Shown here: piece by piece, positions 50,014-58,918 of the stretch | How positions within the stretch are numbered: position 1 is the stretch's first letter | Layout: the number at the start of each line of letters is the position of its first letter | Assembly: GCA_017551665.1 (NCBI GenBank) | Contig: JAFZLB010000013.1 | Coordinates: 1 to 64,000 of the forward strand | Reading direction: 5' to 3' | Length of the DNA: 64,000 bases | Source of the DNA: Lachnospiraceae bacterium | GTDB lineage: Bacteria; Bacillota; Clostridia; Lachnospirales; Lachnospiraceae | The notes under the pieces: model-generated | Seen by the model: the letters and a program-made list of their open reading frames with translations, nothing else | Database searches by the model: none | Told to the model about the DNA's origin: nothing | Program-made: the position numbers and the translations under genes

Positions 50014-51374
50014 ACCTGCCCTCCGCATTCCGGACAAAACTTTGCATCGCTTTCCAACTCTCTACCGCAATTCGAACAAACACGGGACAGCTTTCTGCCA
50101 CAATTCAGGCAAAACTTTGCATCCTTTGGTACCTCTTTTCCGCAATCCGGGCATACATTTCCGCCTGCGGAAAACTTTTCCCCGCAATTCAGACAGAATT
50201 TTGCATCCGGTGGATTCATTTTTCCACACCCCGGACAGGCGACCTGTAACGTATTGCTGTTTGTGCTTGAAGCCGGCTGCATTGTCTGTGACCCTATGGT
50301 TTGCTGTGCGATTGATTGCATCCCTGCTCCCATCGCACCGCCAACTCCAAATCCCATACCGAGCCCCATTCCGGCTCCCATGAAAGCGGATGAGGTGCCT
50401 TCATTCTCGGCTGCCGCCTGCATGACACCAAAGGATTGCTCTTGCTGGTATGTATACCCCTCACGTTCACGCATTCTTGCTCTTGCCGCAGACTCAATAT
50501 CCATCGCGGCAGCGTTTCCCTCTGCCTCAAGTTGTGCGCGTCTTCTCTTGTTCTTCGCCTCACTGATAACAGCAAGGTCTTCCTCGGGCACATTGATGTT
50601 ATGAAACGAAAAATTATCCAGCGTAAGACCAAACTCATAAAAATGCTCTGCGAGTTTTTCAAAAATAATCTCAGAAAACTCTGACAGATGTGCGTTTGCC
50701 TTTAGTACCCCGATCTTATCCTCAATCATTCGATTTGCAAGCAAATTCGGTACATACTCTAAAATACGGGCACGCATAAAATCTCTGAGTTCTTTTTCCG
50801 TGTAATCTGCACGTGTACCAACCACTTTTAGCAGAAACTTTCTTGCCTGGACAGCCGCAACAGACGTATCGGTTTTTTCTATGTGAACACCGTACATGCC
50901 GTGCGCACGCACATGTACATTGATTTCTTCCTCAGGATCCTGCACCACAATCGGATCCTGTGTCCCCCAGCTCAGTTCATTCATGTATGTTGTGTTGACA
51001 AAATACACCGTACTGTGAAATGCAGACTCCCCGCCTGTCAATGCATGGGAAATATTCCGAAACGGCGAAAAACGACTGTCTCCTGTTTCGAGTTTTATCT
51101 TGCATGGACCGGTAAAAACAGAAACCTGGGATTGGCCGCTTCCGTCTGCATCAAGCGAATTGCCAGCTGTCAGATTATTGGTAAAAACGGCCATCTGTGA
51201 AGGCGCCACAATCAGATAGGAACCATTAGGAAAATCCTCATATTCAAACTTATGCACGATGATTGAAGCTTCGTTTGATGTCTCCGGCTCCCATTTAATG
51301 ACATCTACGGCAAATGCACCCAAAACTCCACTATGCTGCTTCTCCTTTGGATTATTACTGGAAAACAATTGCAC
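50010..51374 (-). CDS. SPFH-domain protein with three C-terminal zinc ribbons (YdjI-like)
   Basis: A 454-residue protein. The SPFH/band-7-type domain covers about 35-260 (APSQMAVFTNNLTAGNSL, then VHIEKTDTSVAAVQARKFLL and FSFHNINVPEED). A helical coil follows (EAKNKRRRAQLEAEGNAAAM), then a Gly/Met/Ala-rich linker near 330-370. Three zinc ribbons, each with two CxxC pairs, end the protein (CPGCGKMN, CPDCGKEV, CSNCGREL). YdjI of Bacillus has this architecture and recruits PspA to stressed membranes. The GTG at 51374 follows CGGAGG; the frame's earlier ATG at 51428 lies right after the -10. No PspA gene is present here. Confidence 0.88.
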   Translation of the reverse strand: MQLFSSNNPKEKQHSGVLGAFAVDVIKWEPETSNEASIIVHKFEYEDFPNGSYLIVAPSQMAVFTNNLTAGNSLDADGSGQSQVSVFTGPCKIKLETGDSRFSPFRNISHALTGGESAFHSTVYFVNTTYMNELSWGTQDPIVVQDPEEEINVHVRAHGMYGVHIEKTDTSVAAVQARKFLLKVVGTRADYTEKELRDFMRARILEYVPNLLANRMIEDKIGVLKANAHLSEFSEIIFEKLAEHFYEFGLTLDNFSFHNINVPEEDLAVISEAKNKRRRAQLEAEGNAAAMDIESAARARMREREGYTYQQEQSFGVMQAAAENEGTSSAFMGAGMGLGMGFGVGGAMGAGMQSIAQQTIGSQTMQPASSTNSNTLQVACPGCGKMNPPDAKFCLNCGEKFSAGGNVCPDCGKEVPKDAKFCLNCGRKLSRVCSNCGRELESDAKFCPECGGQV

Positions 51375-51428
51375 TTTGTTATCCTCCGTATGATTTAGAA
51401 AAATTGTCAATTGTATGAAGATATGCAT

Positions 51429-51457
51429 ATTATACCTATGTGCAGCATTTTACACAA
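51429..51457 (-). promoter_or_regulatory. Promoter of SPFH operon
   Basis: A minus-strand -10 TATAAT (51434-51429) with 17 bases to TTGTGT (51457-51452), a weak -35. It lies in the AT-rich gap shared with the divergent XRE gene, whose product may act here. Confidence 0.55.
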
Positions 51458-51528
51458 GACTTTTTATATCTTATTTTTTATCCATCCCCCTCTTATAGTT
51501 ATTTTATAAATAACAGGGAGGTAACATC

Positions 51529-51789
51529 GTGACCTACGGAACCATTCGGATCAAACTGGATGACCAGCTAAAAAAATCCGGGCTAAGCAAGAACAAGTTT
51601 TCCCAGCGGGCAGAAATGCAACGAACACAACTGAATCGTTATCTCAATAATGAAGTTTCCCTGCTTGACAAAGCTGTCCTTGCACGCATGTGTACCGTTT
51701 TGGGTTGTTCTATCGCGGATATTCTTGAATTTGTTCCATATCATCCCGGCGAAAACGTTCAGATTGACAACAGGGAAAATTCAGCGTAG
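51529..51789 (+). CDS. XRE-family transcriptional regulator
   Basis: An 86-residue single helix-turn-helix protein. The DNA-binding fold covers about 5-66: LDDQLKKSGLSKNKFSQRAE then MQRTQLNRYLNNEVSLLDKA and LARMCTVLGCSIADILEFVP, the Cro/CI type common for short Firmicute regulators. The GTG start follows GGGAGG. It is divergent from the SPFH operon with only about 100 bases between, which suggests it controls itself and that operon. No effector domain exists, so its signal is unknown. Confidence 0.88.
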   Translation: MTYGTIRIKLDDQLKKSGLSKNKFSQRAEMQRTQLNRYLNNEVSLLDKAVLARMCTVLGCSIADILEFVPYHPGENVQIDNRENSA

Positions 51790-51803
51790 AATCGGGACAG
51801 ATT

Positions 51804-51826
51804 TGTGAAGGCTGGAATCCTTCACA
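51804..51826. other. Hairpin after the XRE gene
   Basis: A perfect 8-bp stem (TGTGAAGG, loop CTGGAAT, CCTTCACA) 14 bases after the regulator stop. No T run follows, so it is only a possible weak terminator or processing site. Confidence 0.45.
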
Positions 51827-51902
51827 GTCCGGGAAACGGCATATTGGAATTCTCCCTGCCCTTCTTTGATGATTTCACAAAACAGAACGTTGAAGATCGA
51901 AC

Positions 51903-52694
51903 ATGCACAGACGGATCTTATTGACAGTCGCATACGACGGGACGGACTTTCACGGCTTCGCATATCAGGAAGGTGTGCGGACGGTGGAGGGAGAGCTTGC
52001 GCGCGCGCTCGCGGAAGCGACGGGAGAACAACCGGAAATCACCGGCGCTTCCCGCACGGACACGGGCGTACACGCCCTGGGCAATCTCGCCTGCTTTGAT
52101 ACGGCGTCAACCATCCCGCCCGAACGCTTCGCTGTGGCGCTGGATCAATACCTGCCGGAGGATCTGCGCGTCATCACGTCCGAAGAGGTTTCCCCGGACT
52201 TTCATCCGCGCAAAACCGGCTGGTCCAAGACCTACGAATACCGCATTCTGAATACGCCGCGCCCGGAACCGATGCTGCGCCGCACGACATATCATTACCG
52301 CAGCGCACTGGATGTACCGGCCATGCACGAGGCCGCACAGTTCCTTACCGGCACGCATGACTTCACCTCGTTTTGCAGCGTCCACAGCCTTTCCCCCACC
52401 AGGAAACGCACGATATACGAATGCTCCGTCACGGCTGCGGAAGCCGGAACTCACCTGCCTTCCCCCGGCTCCCTCATTGTCATCCGCGTCACCGGCTCCG
52501 GCTTCCTCTACCACATGGTCCGCATCATTGCGGGCACCTTACTCGACGTCGGCACCGGACGCTTACAACCCGCCGTCATCCGTGATATACTTGAATCACG
52601 CGACCGCACCCTCGCCGGCCGCACAGCCGAGCCGCAGGGTTTGGTTTTACTTGGTTATCAAAAAGGAGAAACGCAATGTTCGACGGATTCGTGA
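51903..52694 (+). CDS. truA: tRNA pseudouridine38-40 synthase
   Basis: A 263-residue enzyme that converts U38-U40 of the tRNA anticodon arm to pseudouridine. The catalytic aspartate lies in GASRTDTGVHALGNLACF (about 47-64). Other marks are FHPRKTGWSKTYEYRI and FLYHMVRIIAGTLLDVGTG near 200-218. The ribosome site is weak. In many Firmicutes this gene follows ecfT; here it is about 3.7 kb from ecfT, on the other strand, and overlaps nadE by 19 bases. Two small breaks must have moved it. Confidence 0.94.
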   Translation: MHRRILLTVAYDGTDFHGFAYQEGVRTVEGELARALAEATGEQPEITGASRTDTGVHALGNLACFDTASTIPPERFAVALDQYLPEDLRVITSEEVSPDFHPRKTGWSKTYEYRILNTPRPEPMLRRTTYHYRSALDVPAMHEAAQFLTGTHDFTSFCSVHSLSPTRKRTIYECSVTAAEAGTHLPSPGSLIVIRVTGSGFLYHMVRIIAGTLLDVGTGRLQPAVIRDILESRDRTLAGRTAEPQGLVLLGYQKGETQCSTDS

Positions 52695-54643
52695 AAGTCG
52701 CAACCGCCACCCCGCCCTGCAGACCGGGCGACGTGGCCTATAACGTGGAACAGATCTGCCGGCAGATCGACGAAGCCGCAGAGAAAGGCGCGAAGATCAT
52801 CGTCTTCCCGGAGCTGTGTCTCACGGGCTATTCCTGCGGCGATCTGTTTTTGCAGCAGACGCTGACGGACGCGGCGGAGGAAGGCCTGATTGCCGTCCTG
52901 AACTTTACGGCAAAGCTGATCCGCCGCTCGCCGGCAAAAGAAAACGAACTGATCCCGGCAGACCCGGTGGTCTTTGTCGGACTGCCGATGGAACTGGACG
53001 GCAAGCTGTATAACGTGGCGGCCGCAATTCAGTCCGGCAGAATCCTCGCGCTGATTCCCAAGCAGAATACGCCGGCCTACGGAGAGCATCATGAGCCGCG
53101 CATTTTCACGGAAGGCAACGCGGCGCCGGTGCCGGTGTCGATCGCGGGACAGGTGATTCCCTTCGGTACGCATACGCTGATTGACGCCACCTCCTCCGTG
53201 GAAGGACTGGTGATCGGCTGTGAAATCTGTGAAGACCTGTGGGTGTATGACGCGCCGCATATCGCGCTGACGAAGGTCGGCGCCACGGTGATGGTGAATC
53301 TTTCCGCCTCGCCGGAGGACGTGGGCAAACACGAATACCGTGCGGAGTTGGTCCGCCATGCCTCCGCAAAGCTCGTCTGCGCTTATCTCTACGCCTCGTC
53401 GGGGCCGGACGAATCCACGGCAGGACAGGTCTTTTCCGGCCACCGCATGATCGCGGAAAACGGGCAGATGCTGGCGGAATCGGAGATACTGACGAACGGC
53501 ATCAGCATTTCCGAGATTGATCTGCAGAGCATCCGTCATGCGAGAAAACAGAAAAACTCCTTCCGCTGCCTTTCTTCGGCGGACGAAAGCTATCACAGGG
53601 AGGTGATCGCGCTGCGGACGGAGGAGACAAAGCTGACGCGCCGCTTCCCCCGCAGGGTCTTTGTGCCGGAGGATGAAGCGCAGCTGACAGAGCGCTGCCG
53701 GACGGTGCTGCGTCTGCAGACACTGGGCCTGAAAAAACGCCTGACACATCTGGGCTGCAACACTGTCCTCGTCGGCGTCTCCGGCGGTCTGGATTCCGCG
53801 CTGGCGCTGTCGGTCTGCTGCGCAGCCTTTGACGCGGCGGGTCTGGACAGGAAGGGCATCCGCGCCGTCAGCATGCCCTGCTTCGGAACCAGTGCGCGCA
53901 CGCGGGAAAACGCGAAGCGTCTTTGCGAAGCGCTCGGCGTGCACTTTACGGAAATTGATCTGACGGAAAGCGTGAAGCGGCATCTTGCGGACATCGGCCA
54001 TGTGGAAGAAGCAAGGGATGTCACCTATGAAAACGCCCAGGCAAGGGAGCGGACGCAGGTGCTGATGGATCTGGCAAATCTGCACGGCGGCATCGTTATC
54101 GGCACGGGAGATCTTTCGGAACTGGCGCTTGGCTGGTGCACCTATAACGGCGACCAGATGTCCATGTACGGCGTCAACGCCGGCGTACCCAAGACGCTGA
54201 TTCCGCATCTGCTTTCCTTTTTTGCTAAGGAACAAAAGGACGACGCGCTGAAGGACATCTTCGCTGATATCATCGGCACGCCCGTGTCACCGGAGCTTCT
54301 GCCGCCGGAGGACGGAGAGATTTCACAAAAAACGGAGGATGTGCTGGGTCCCTATGAACTGCATGACTTCTTTCTGTATTATTTCCTGCGCGGCGCGTAC
54401 CGTCCGCGCAAGATTTTCCGGATTGCCTGCCTTGCGTTCCGGGATGCGGAAGGCGTAGATGAGGTGCTGATCAAAAAGACACTGGTCACATTCTTCAGAC
54501 GTTTCTTCTCACAGCAGTTCAAGCGGAGCGCACTGCCGGAGGGCGTGCGTGTCGGCAGCGTCTGCCTCGCGCAGGGCGCGGGCTTTACCATGCCCTCGGA
54601 CATTTCCGGTCAGCTGTGGATCGAAGAATCGGAGGAACTGTAA
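52676..54643 (+). CDS. nadE: Glutamine-dependent NAD+ synthetase
   Basis: A 655-residue two-domain enzyme that amidates deamido-NAD with glutamine nitrogen and ATP. The N-terminal nitrilase-like glutaminase (about 1-290) has its triad in IVFPELCLTGY (E46), LIPKQNTPAYGEHHEPR (Lys near 126) and CEICEDLW (Cys near 183). The C-terminal synthetase (about 330-655) has the ATP loop VGVSGGLDSALAL (about 368-380) and GTGDLSELALGWCTYNGD. AAAGGAG precedes the ATG, which lies inside the end of truA. It converges with dapF, only seven bases from stop to stop. Confidence 0.95.
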   Translation: MFDGFVKVATATPPCRPGDVAYNVEQICRQIDEAAEKGAKIIVFPELCLTGYSCGDLFLQQTLTDAAEEGLIAVLNFTAKLIRRSPAKENELIPADPVVFVGLPMELDGKLYNVAAAIQSGRILALIPKQNTPAYGEHHEPRIFTEGNAAPVPVSIAGQVIPFGTHTLIDATSSVEGLVIGCEICEDLWVYDAPHIALTKVGATVMVNLSASPEDVGKHEYRAELVRHASAKLVCAYLYASSGPDESTAGQVFSGHRMIAENGQMLAESEILTNGISISEIDLQSIRHARKQKNSFRCLSSADESYHREVIALRTEETKLTRRFPRRVFVPEDEAQLTERCRTVLRLQTLGLKKRLTHLGCNTVLVGVSGGLDSALALSVCCAAFDAAGLDRKGIRAVSMPCFGTSARTRENAKRLCEALGVHFTEIDLTESVKRHLADIGHVEEARDVTYENAQARERTQVLMDLANLHGGIVIGTGDLSELALGWCTYNGDQMSMYGVNAGVPKTLIPHLLSFFAKEQKDDALKDIFADIIGTPVSPELLPPEDGEISQKTEDVLGPYELHDFFLYYFLRGAYRPRKIFRIACLAFRDAEGVDEVLIKKTLVTFFRRFFSQQFKRSALPEGVRVGSVCLAQGAGFTMPSDISGQLWIEESEEL

Positions 54644-54650
54644 GAAAGAA

Positions 54651-55538
54651 TTACGGCTCCGTCGGAATAAAGCCTTCGTACACCGTGACGGCGGGGCCCG
54701 TCATGTAAATGATGTTGTCCTTGCGGTTCCATTCGCAGTAGATATCACCGCCGCGCGTATGCACCGTGACGGAATCCGAGGTCAGTCCGTTCAAGGCCCC
54801 CGCCACACAGACCGCACAGCAGCCCGTACCGCAGCAGAGCGTCTCTCCGCTGCCGCGTTCGTACACGCGCATCCGGACGGACTGCGCGTCATCCACGATG
54901 ACATATTCAGTGTTGACCCCCTCCGGGAAATACGGGTGATGCATGAAACGCGTCCCCGGTCCTTCGATGTCCAGTGTTTCCAGACTGGTCCCCTGGGGCA
55001 GAAACATGACGGCATGCGGATTGCCCATGGAAACCGGCGTGAAAGGATGCGGTAAATCCGGCACCGAGACAGGCACGGAAGGAACGGTGATCACGGGTGA
55101 GCCCATGTCCACCGTGACAAAATCGATGCGTCCCGTGATTTTGTTATGATCATAGGTCAGACGGTGGGAGGTGCCGCAGCTGACCACATCAATCTGCTTT
55201 TTGCTGGTCAGACCGTTTTCGTACACATACTTGCCGACGCAGCGGATGCCGTTGCCGCACATGACGCCCCTGGAGCCGTCCGCGTTGTACATCATCATTT
55301 CGAAATCCGCAATGATCTTCGGGAAGCGTTTGATGAAAATGACGCCGTCGGAGCCGATGCCGAAATGACGGTCGGAAAGAAAACGCACAAGCTCCGCCAG
55401 TTTTTCGTTGACCATGTCCGGCGCGCCTTCGTAAAGCGCACGCACGCATTCCGGCAGAAGCGCGTCCTCCATGACCTTGTCATCCAGCCAGATGTAAATA
55501 TAATCATTTCCGCAACCGTGCATTTTGGTGAAATTCAT
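54651..55538 (-). CDS. dapF: Diaminopimelate epimerase
   Basis: A 295-residue racemase-type enzyme making meso-diaminopimelate from the LL form, for lysine and for the peptidoglycan stem peptide. The start MNFTKMHGCGNDYIYIWL is the family signature. The two catalytic cysteines sit in VMCGNGIRCVGKYVY (about 95) and GETLCCGTGCC (about 236). Its place beside ecfT is loose; the 47-base gap may separate two units. It indicates a DAP-type wall. Confidence 0.95.
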   Translation of the reverse strand: MNFTKMHGCGNDYIYIWLDDKVMEDALLPECVRALYEGAPDMVNEKLAELVRFLSDRHFGIGSDGVIFIKRFPKIIADFEMMMYNADGSRGVMCGNGIRCVGKYVYENGLTSKKQIDVVSCGTSHRLTYDHNKITGRIDFVTVDMGSPVITVPSVPVSVPDLPHPFTPVSMGNPHAVMFLPQGTSLETLDIEGPGTRFMHHPYFPEGVNTEYVIVDDAQSVRMRVYERGSGETLCCGTGCCAVCVAGALNGLTSDSVTVHTRGGDIYCEWNRKDNIIYMTGPAVTVYEGFIPTEP

Positions 55539-55585
55539 GGAATTGCCCCCCTGTGATGTTCATTATCATAGCACAAAACGTCCGC

Positions 55586-56389
55586 CTAAAACAACCGTAT
55601 CACAACAATCATTCCCGCAAGAAAGGCCGCGAAGACCAGATAGGCGATGACATCGCGCGTGGCGTAGCGCAGCGGATGCAGGCGCGTGCGTCCCTTGCCG
55701 CCGTGGTAGCAGCGCGCTTCCATCGCGAGCGCCAGATCACCCGCGCGGCGGAAGGAGGACACAAAGAGCGGCACCAGCAGCGGGATCAGGCTCTTGGCAC
55801 GTTTCAGCACATTGCCTTCGTCAAAGGCCGCGCCCCTGGCCATCTGCGCGTTCATAATCTTTTCCGTTTCCTCGGAAAGAATCGGGATGAAGCGCAGCGC
55901 GATCGACATCATCATGGCAATCTCATGCACCGGCACGCGGAAGATCTTTAAGGGCCGCATGCCCCGCTCCAGCGCGTCCGTCAGCTTGTTCGGCGTTGTC
56001 GTGAGCGTCATCACGCTCGAGGCCAGCACGAGAAGGAACAGACGCAGCGCCATCATGGCCGCCGTCTGCGCCCCCTGCCTGGTGATCGTAAAGATCCAGA
56101 ATTCCACGAGCACATCGCCCGGCGTCAGGAACAGATTGAAGAGCACCGTAATGAGCGCGAGAAACAGGACCGCCCGCATGCCGCGCAGAATCATGCGCAC
56201 GGGCACGGTGGAAATCATCACCATCGCAAAGGCAAAGATCGTTGCCAGTCCGTACGCGTAGGGATTGTCCGCGAAAAACAGAATGATGATATAGGCAAGC
56301 GTACAAAGCAGCTTCACACGCGGGTCCAGCAGGTGAAGCGGCGAGTCAGCCTGATAATATTGTCCGATCGTAATGCCGCGCAATTTCAC
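55586..56389 (-). CDS. ecfT: ECF transporter transmembrane subunit EcfT
   Basis: A 267-residue membrane protein with five to six spans. EcfT joins the two ATPases to interchangeable S components that bring in vitamins and metals. Coupling-helix motifs are visible in the cytosolic part: FVSSFRRAGDLALAMEARCY, with the Ala-Arg element seen in the family, and an upstream GMRPLKIFRVPVHEIAMMM. It follows ecfA2 after three bases. No substrate-specific component is present nearby, so the module serves group II ECF transport. Confidence 0.93.
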   Translation of the reverse strand: MKLRGITIGQYYQADSPLHLLDPRVKLLCTLAYIIILFFADNPYAYGLATIFAFAMVMISTVPVRMILRGMRAVLFLALITVLFNLFLTPGDVLVEFWIFTITRQGAQTAAMMALRLFLLVLASSVMTLTTTPNKLTDALERGMRPLKIFRVPVHEIAMMMSIALRFIPILSEETEKIMNAQMARGAAFDEGNVLKRAKSLIPLLVPLFVSSFRRAGDLALAMEARCYHGGKGRTRLHPLRYATRDVIAYLVFAAFLAGMIVVIRLF

Positions 56390-56392
56390 TCC

Positions 56393-57241
56393 TTACCGCA
56401 AAAAGCATCCGCAGATTTCTTCGCAGGCTTCTTCCGCCGTCGTCACATCCGGCCGCACGGGAATCCCCGCCGCGTACAGTCTGCGGCAGACCTCGGTTGC
56501 TGCCGGCACGCTCAGGCCGATTTCCTTCAGCGCGTCCGCCTGCGCAAAGACCTCCGCCGGCGTCCCGTCCATGGTCACGCCGCCCCCGTTCATCACAATG
56601 ATGCGGTCCGCGTAGGCCGCCACATCCTCCATGCTGTGGGACACCAGAATGACCGTCATGCCGCGTTCCTTTTGCAGCGAAGCGATCAGCGAAAGAATCT
56701 CCCTGCTGCCGCCGGGATCCAGTCCCGCCGTCGGCTCATCCAGGATCAGCACCTCCGGCCGCATCGCCAGCACGCCCGCAATCGCGACGCGCCTCTTCTG
56801 TCCGCCGGACAGATCAAAGGGCGACTGGTCATAGACCTCCGGTTCCAGCCCGACCTGCTGCAGCGCCTCGTACGCCCGCAGTTCCGTTTCCTTCTGCGTC
56901 AGCCCCAGATTCTTCGGCCCGAAGCAGACATCCTTGAACACATCCGCCTCAAACAGCTGATGCTCCGGATACTGGAACACGAGTCCCACTCTGCCCCGCA
57001 GCGCCCGACGGTTATACTCCGCGTCCGCGATGTCCTTCCCGTCCGCGTACACGCTCCCCTCCGTCGGCTTCAGCAGTCCGTTCAGATGCTGAATCAGCGT
57101 CGACTTGCCGCTGCCCGTATGCCCGATCAGACCGATGAAGCTGCCCTCCCCGATCTGCAGGCTGACATCCCGCAACGCCGTGCGGGCATGCGGGGTGTGG
57201 GGGTCATATATGTGCGTTACATGATCTAAAATTAGTTTCAT
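56393..57241 (-). CDS. ecfA2: ECF transporter ATPase EcfA2
   Basis: A 282-residue ABC ATPase with Walker A GHTGSGKST (about 39-47), Q-loop FQYPEHQLF, signature LSGGQKRRVAIAG, Walker B EVLILDEPTAGLDPGG and switch LVSHSMEDVA. The ATG at 57241 follows AGAGGT. The frame is open upstream to 57313, but that piece lacks homology. With EcfA1 it forms the heterodimer that powers EcfT. Confidence 0.95.
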   Translation of the reverse strand: MKLILDHVTHIYDPHTPHARTALRDVSLQIGEGSFIGLIGHTGSGKSTLIQHLNGLLKPTEGSVYADGKDIADAEYNRRALRGRVGLVFQYPEHQLFEADVFKDVCFGPKNLGLTQKETELRAYEALQQVGLEPEVYDQSPFDLSGGQKRRVAIAGVLAMRPEVLILDEPTAGLDPGGSREILSLIASLQKERGMTVILVSHSMEDVAAYADRIIVMNGGGVTMDGTPAEVFAQADALKEIGLSVPAATEVCRRLYAAGIPVRPDVTTAEEACEEICGCFLR

Positions 57242-57305
57242 GTGTACCTCTGGTGTTTCACCGGGCGTGAAGTTCGTGTTGCCGCCTGCCTTGGCGGCTT
57301 CACAA

Positions 57306-58157
57306 TCACACAACTAACGCATTCACTAACTCCTCCACCGTTAGCACCGCCTCCGGCAACGCCACGCCGCGGCGGCGCAGCAGCCAGGCGAGGTAGGTGA
57401 CCTGGGGGACGGAGAGCCGCAGCGCTTTGAGTTCCTCCACGCGGGCGAAGACCTCGCGGGGCGTACCCTGCATCGCGATTTTGCCCTTGTCCAGGACGTA
57501 GATGCAGTCCGCGTCAACGGCTTCTTCCATGTGGTGCGTGATGAGGATGACCGTGATGCCTTCCTCGCGGTTTAAGCGATGCGCCGTGCGGATGACCTCC
57601 GCGCGTCCCTGCGGATCCAGCATCGCCGTGGGTTCGTCCAGGATGATGCAGCGGGGCCGCATGGCCAGGACGCCTGCGATGGAGACGCGCTGCTTCTGGC
57701 CGCCGGAGAGACGGTTCGGCGAATCGAGGCGCTTGTCCGTGAGCTTCAGGAGTTCCAGGGCCTCGTCCACGCGCAGCCGGATCTCTTCCGTCGGGACGCC
57801 CATGTTCTCCGGTCCGAAGGCCACGTCCTCTTCCACGACCTGACCGATGATCTGGTTGTCCGGATTCTGGAAGACCATGCCGGCCGCCATGCGGATGTCC
57901 AGATGCTTGTCGCTGTCGCGCGTGTCCATCCCGTCGATCCAGACGGCGCTTTCCTCCGGCACGAGCAGCGCGTTTAAGTGCCGCGCGAAGGTGGACTTAC
58001 CGCTGCCGTTGCGCCCGACCACCGCCACAAAGCTGCCCGGCGCAATGTCCAGGGACAGGTGATCGACGGCCGTCGTCACGCCCTCCGGATTGCCCTCGGC
58101 ATCCCGGCGGATGTATTCGTATGTGAGGTTTTCGGTTTTGACGATCGCTTCTGCCAT
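57306..58157 (-). CDS. ecfA1: ECF transporter ATPase EcfA1
   Basis: A 283-residue ABC ATPase that pairs with EcfA2. Walker A GRNGSGKST (about 42-50), Q-loop FQNPDNQIIGQVVEEDVAFG, signature LSGGQKQRVSIAG, Walker B CIILDEPTAMLDPQG, and LITHHMEEAVDADC are seen. The C-terminal LRLSVPQVTYLAWLLRRRG belongs to the family. It follows the terminator hairpin behind rplQ, so its level may be set apart from the ribosomal genes. It precedes ecfA2 by 64 bases. Confidence 0.95.
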   Translation of the reverse strand: MAEAIVKTENLTYEYIRRDAEGNPEGVTTAVDHLSLDIAPGSFVAVVGRNGSGKSTFARHLNALLVPEESAVWIDGMDTRDSDKHLDIRMAAGMVFQNPDNQIIGQVVEEDVAFGPENMGVPTEEIRLRVDEALELLKLTDKRLDSPNRLSGGQKQRVSIAGVLAMRPRCIILDEPTAMLDPQGRAEVIRTAHRLNREEGITVILITHHMEEAVDADCIYVLDKGKIAMQGTPREVFARVEELKALRLSVPQVTYLAWLLRRRGVALPEAVLTVEELVNALVV

Positions 58158-58176
58158 GCGCTGTGCTTCTTACAAA

Positions 58177-58200
58177 GAAAGGGCGTTTGCACGCCCTTTC
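58177..58200 (-). terminator. Hairpin between rplQ and ecfA1
   Basis: A perfect 10-bp stem (GAAAGGGCGT, loop of four, ACGCCCTTTC). On the minus strand it is followed by TTTGT, a short T run, so termination at the end of the alpha operon is probably partial. Confidence 0.7.
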
Positions 58201-58227
58201 ACAACTGTCCTTTTTTCAAAGTGTGAA

Positions 58228-58851
58228 TTATACAAGCTCGAGCTGTACCATCATCGCGGCGTCGCCCTTACGCTGACCGATCTTGATGATGCGGGTGTAG
58301 CCGCCGGTCCGGTTCGCGTACTTGACGGCGTATTCCTCGAAGATCTTGTCCGTGAGGTCGATCTTCTTCATGCCGCGCTTGCGACCCTTGCGCTCCTCGG
58401 GCAGCTCCGTGACGGGATAGAGGATGGAACGCATCTGTCTGCGCACATGCAGGCGGGAGGCCTTGTCCCTCTGCACTTCCTTCTCCGCCGTCTCAAAGAC
58501 GGTCACGGTGATGCCGTTGGCCAGATCGCCCTCGCGCTTTAAGGGCTTGCCGTCCGCGCCTCTCGTGGATTCGGAGAGCACCTTCGTGCGGTCGTTCTTG
58601 TCCACGATCTGACGGACACGCTTGCCGCTCGCGTCCTTCTTCGGCACCTTCACCTTGACGGTGACGGTTTCGGTGTTATCCTTCTCGCGGATGCCCATGG
58701 TGATCAGGTGCTCCGCGATCTTACGCACTTCCTTGGCACGGGTTTCCGTTGTCACGATCTTTCCGTGATAGAGCAGGTTCGTCACCTGGTTGCGCAGCAG
58801 CGCTTTCCTGGGTTTCCCCGCCTTGCCTAACTTTCTGTAATGTGTCGCCAT
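58228..58851 (-). CDS. rplQ: 50S ribosomal protein L17, enlarged form
   Basis: L17 of 207 residues, about 80 longer than the usual 113-130. The conserved N-terminal part (MATHYRKLGKAGKPRKALLR to KVRKIAEHLITMG, about 1-55) and the C-terminal part (KIFEEYAVKYANRTGGYTRI) are standard. Between them, about 56-150, lies a charged insert with KVKVPKKDASGKRVRQIVDK and KVLSESTRGADGKP, of mixed basic and acidic residues. It is last in the alpha operon. The insert could be an extra rRNA-binding extension; L17 is otherwise normal. Confidence 0.93.
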   Translation of the reverse strand: MATHYRKLGKAGKPRKALLRNQVTNLLYHGKIVTTETRAKEVRKIAEHLITMGIREKDNTETVTVKVKVPKKDASGKRVRQIVDKNDRTKVLSESTRGADGKPLKREGDLANGITVTVFETAEKEVQRDKASRLHVRRQMRSILYPVTELPEERKGRKRGMKKIDLTDKIFEEYAVKYANRTGGYTRIIKIGQRKGDAAMMVQLELV

Positions 58852-58918
58852 TGTTCATTTTCCTTTCCCGGTATCAATCGGCTCTTGAGAGACGGCATAC
58901 CGTGTGTGGTCCTGCGTC

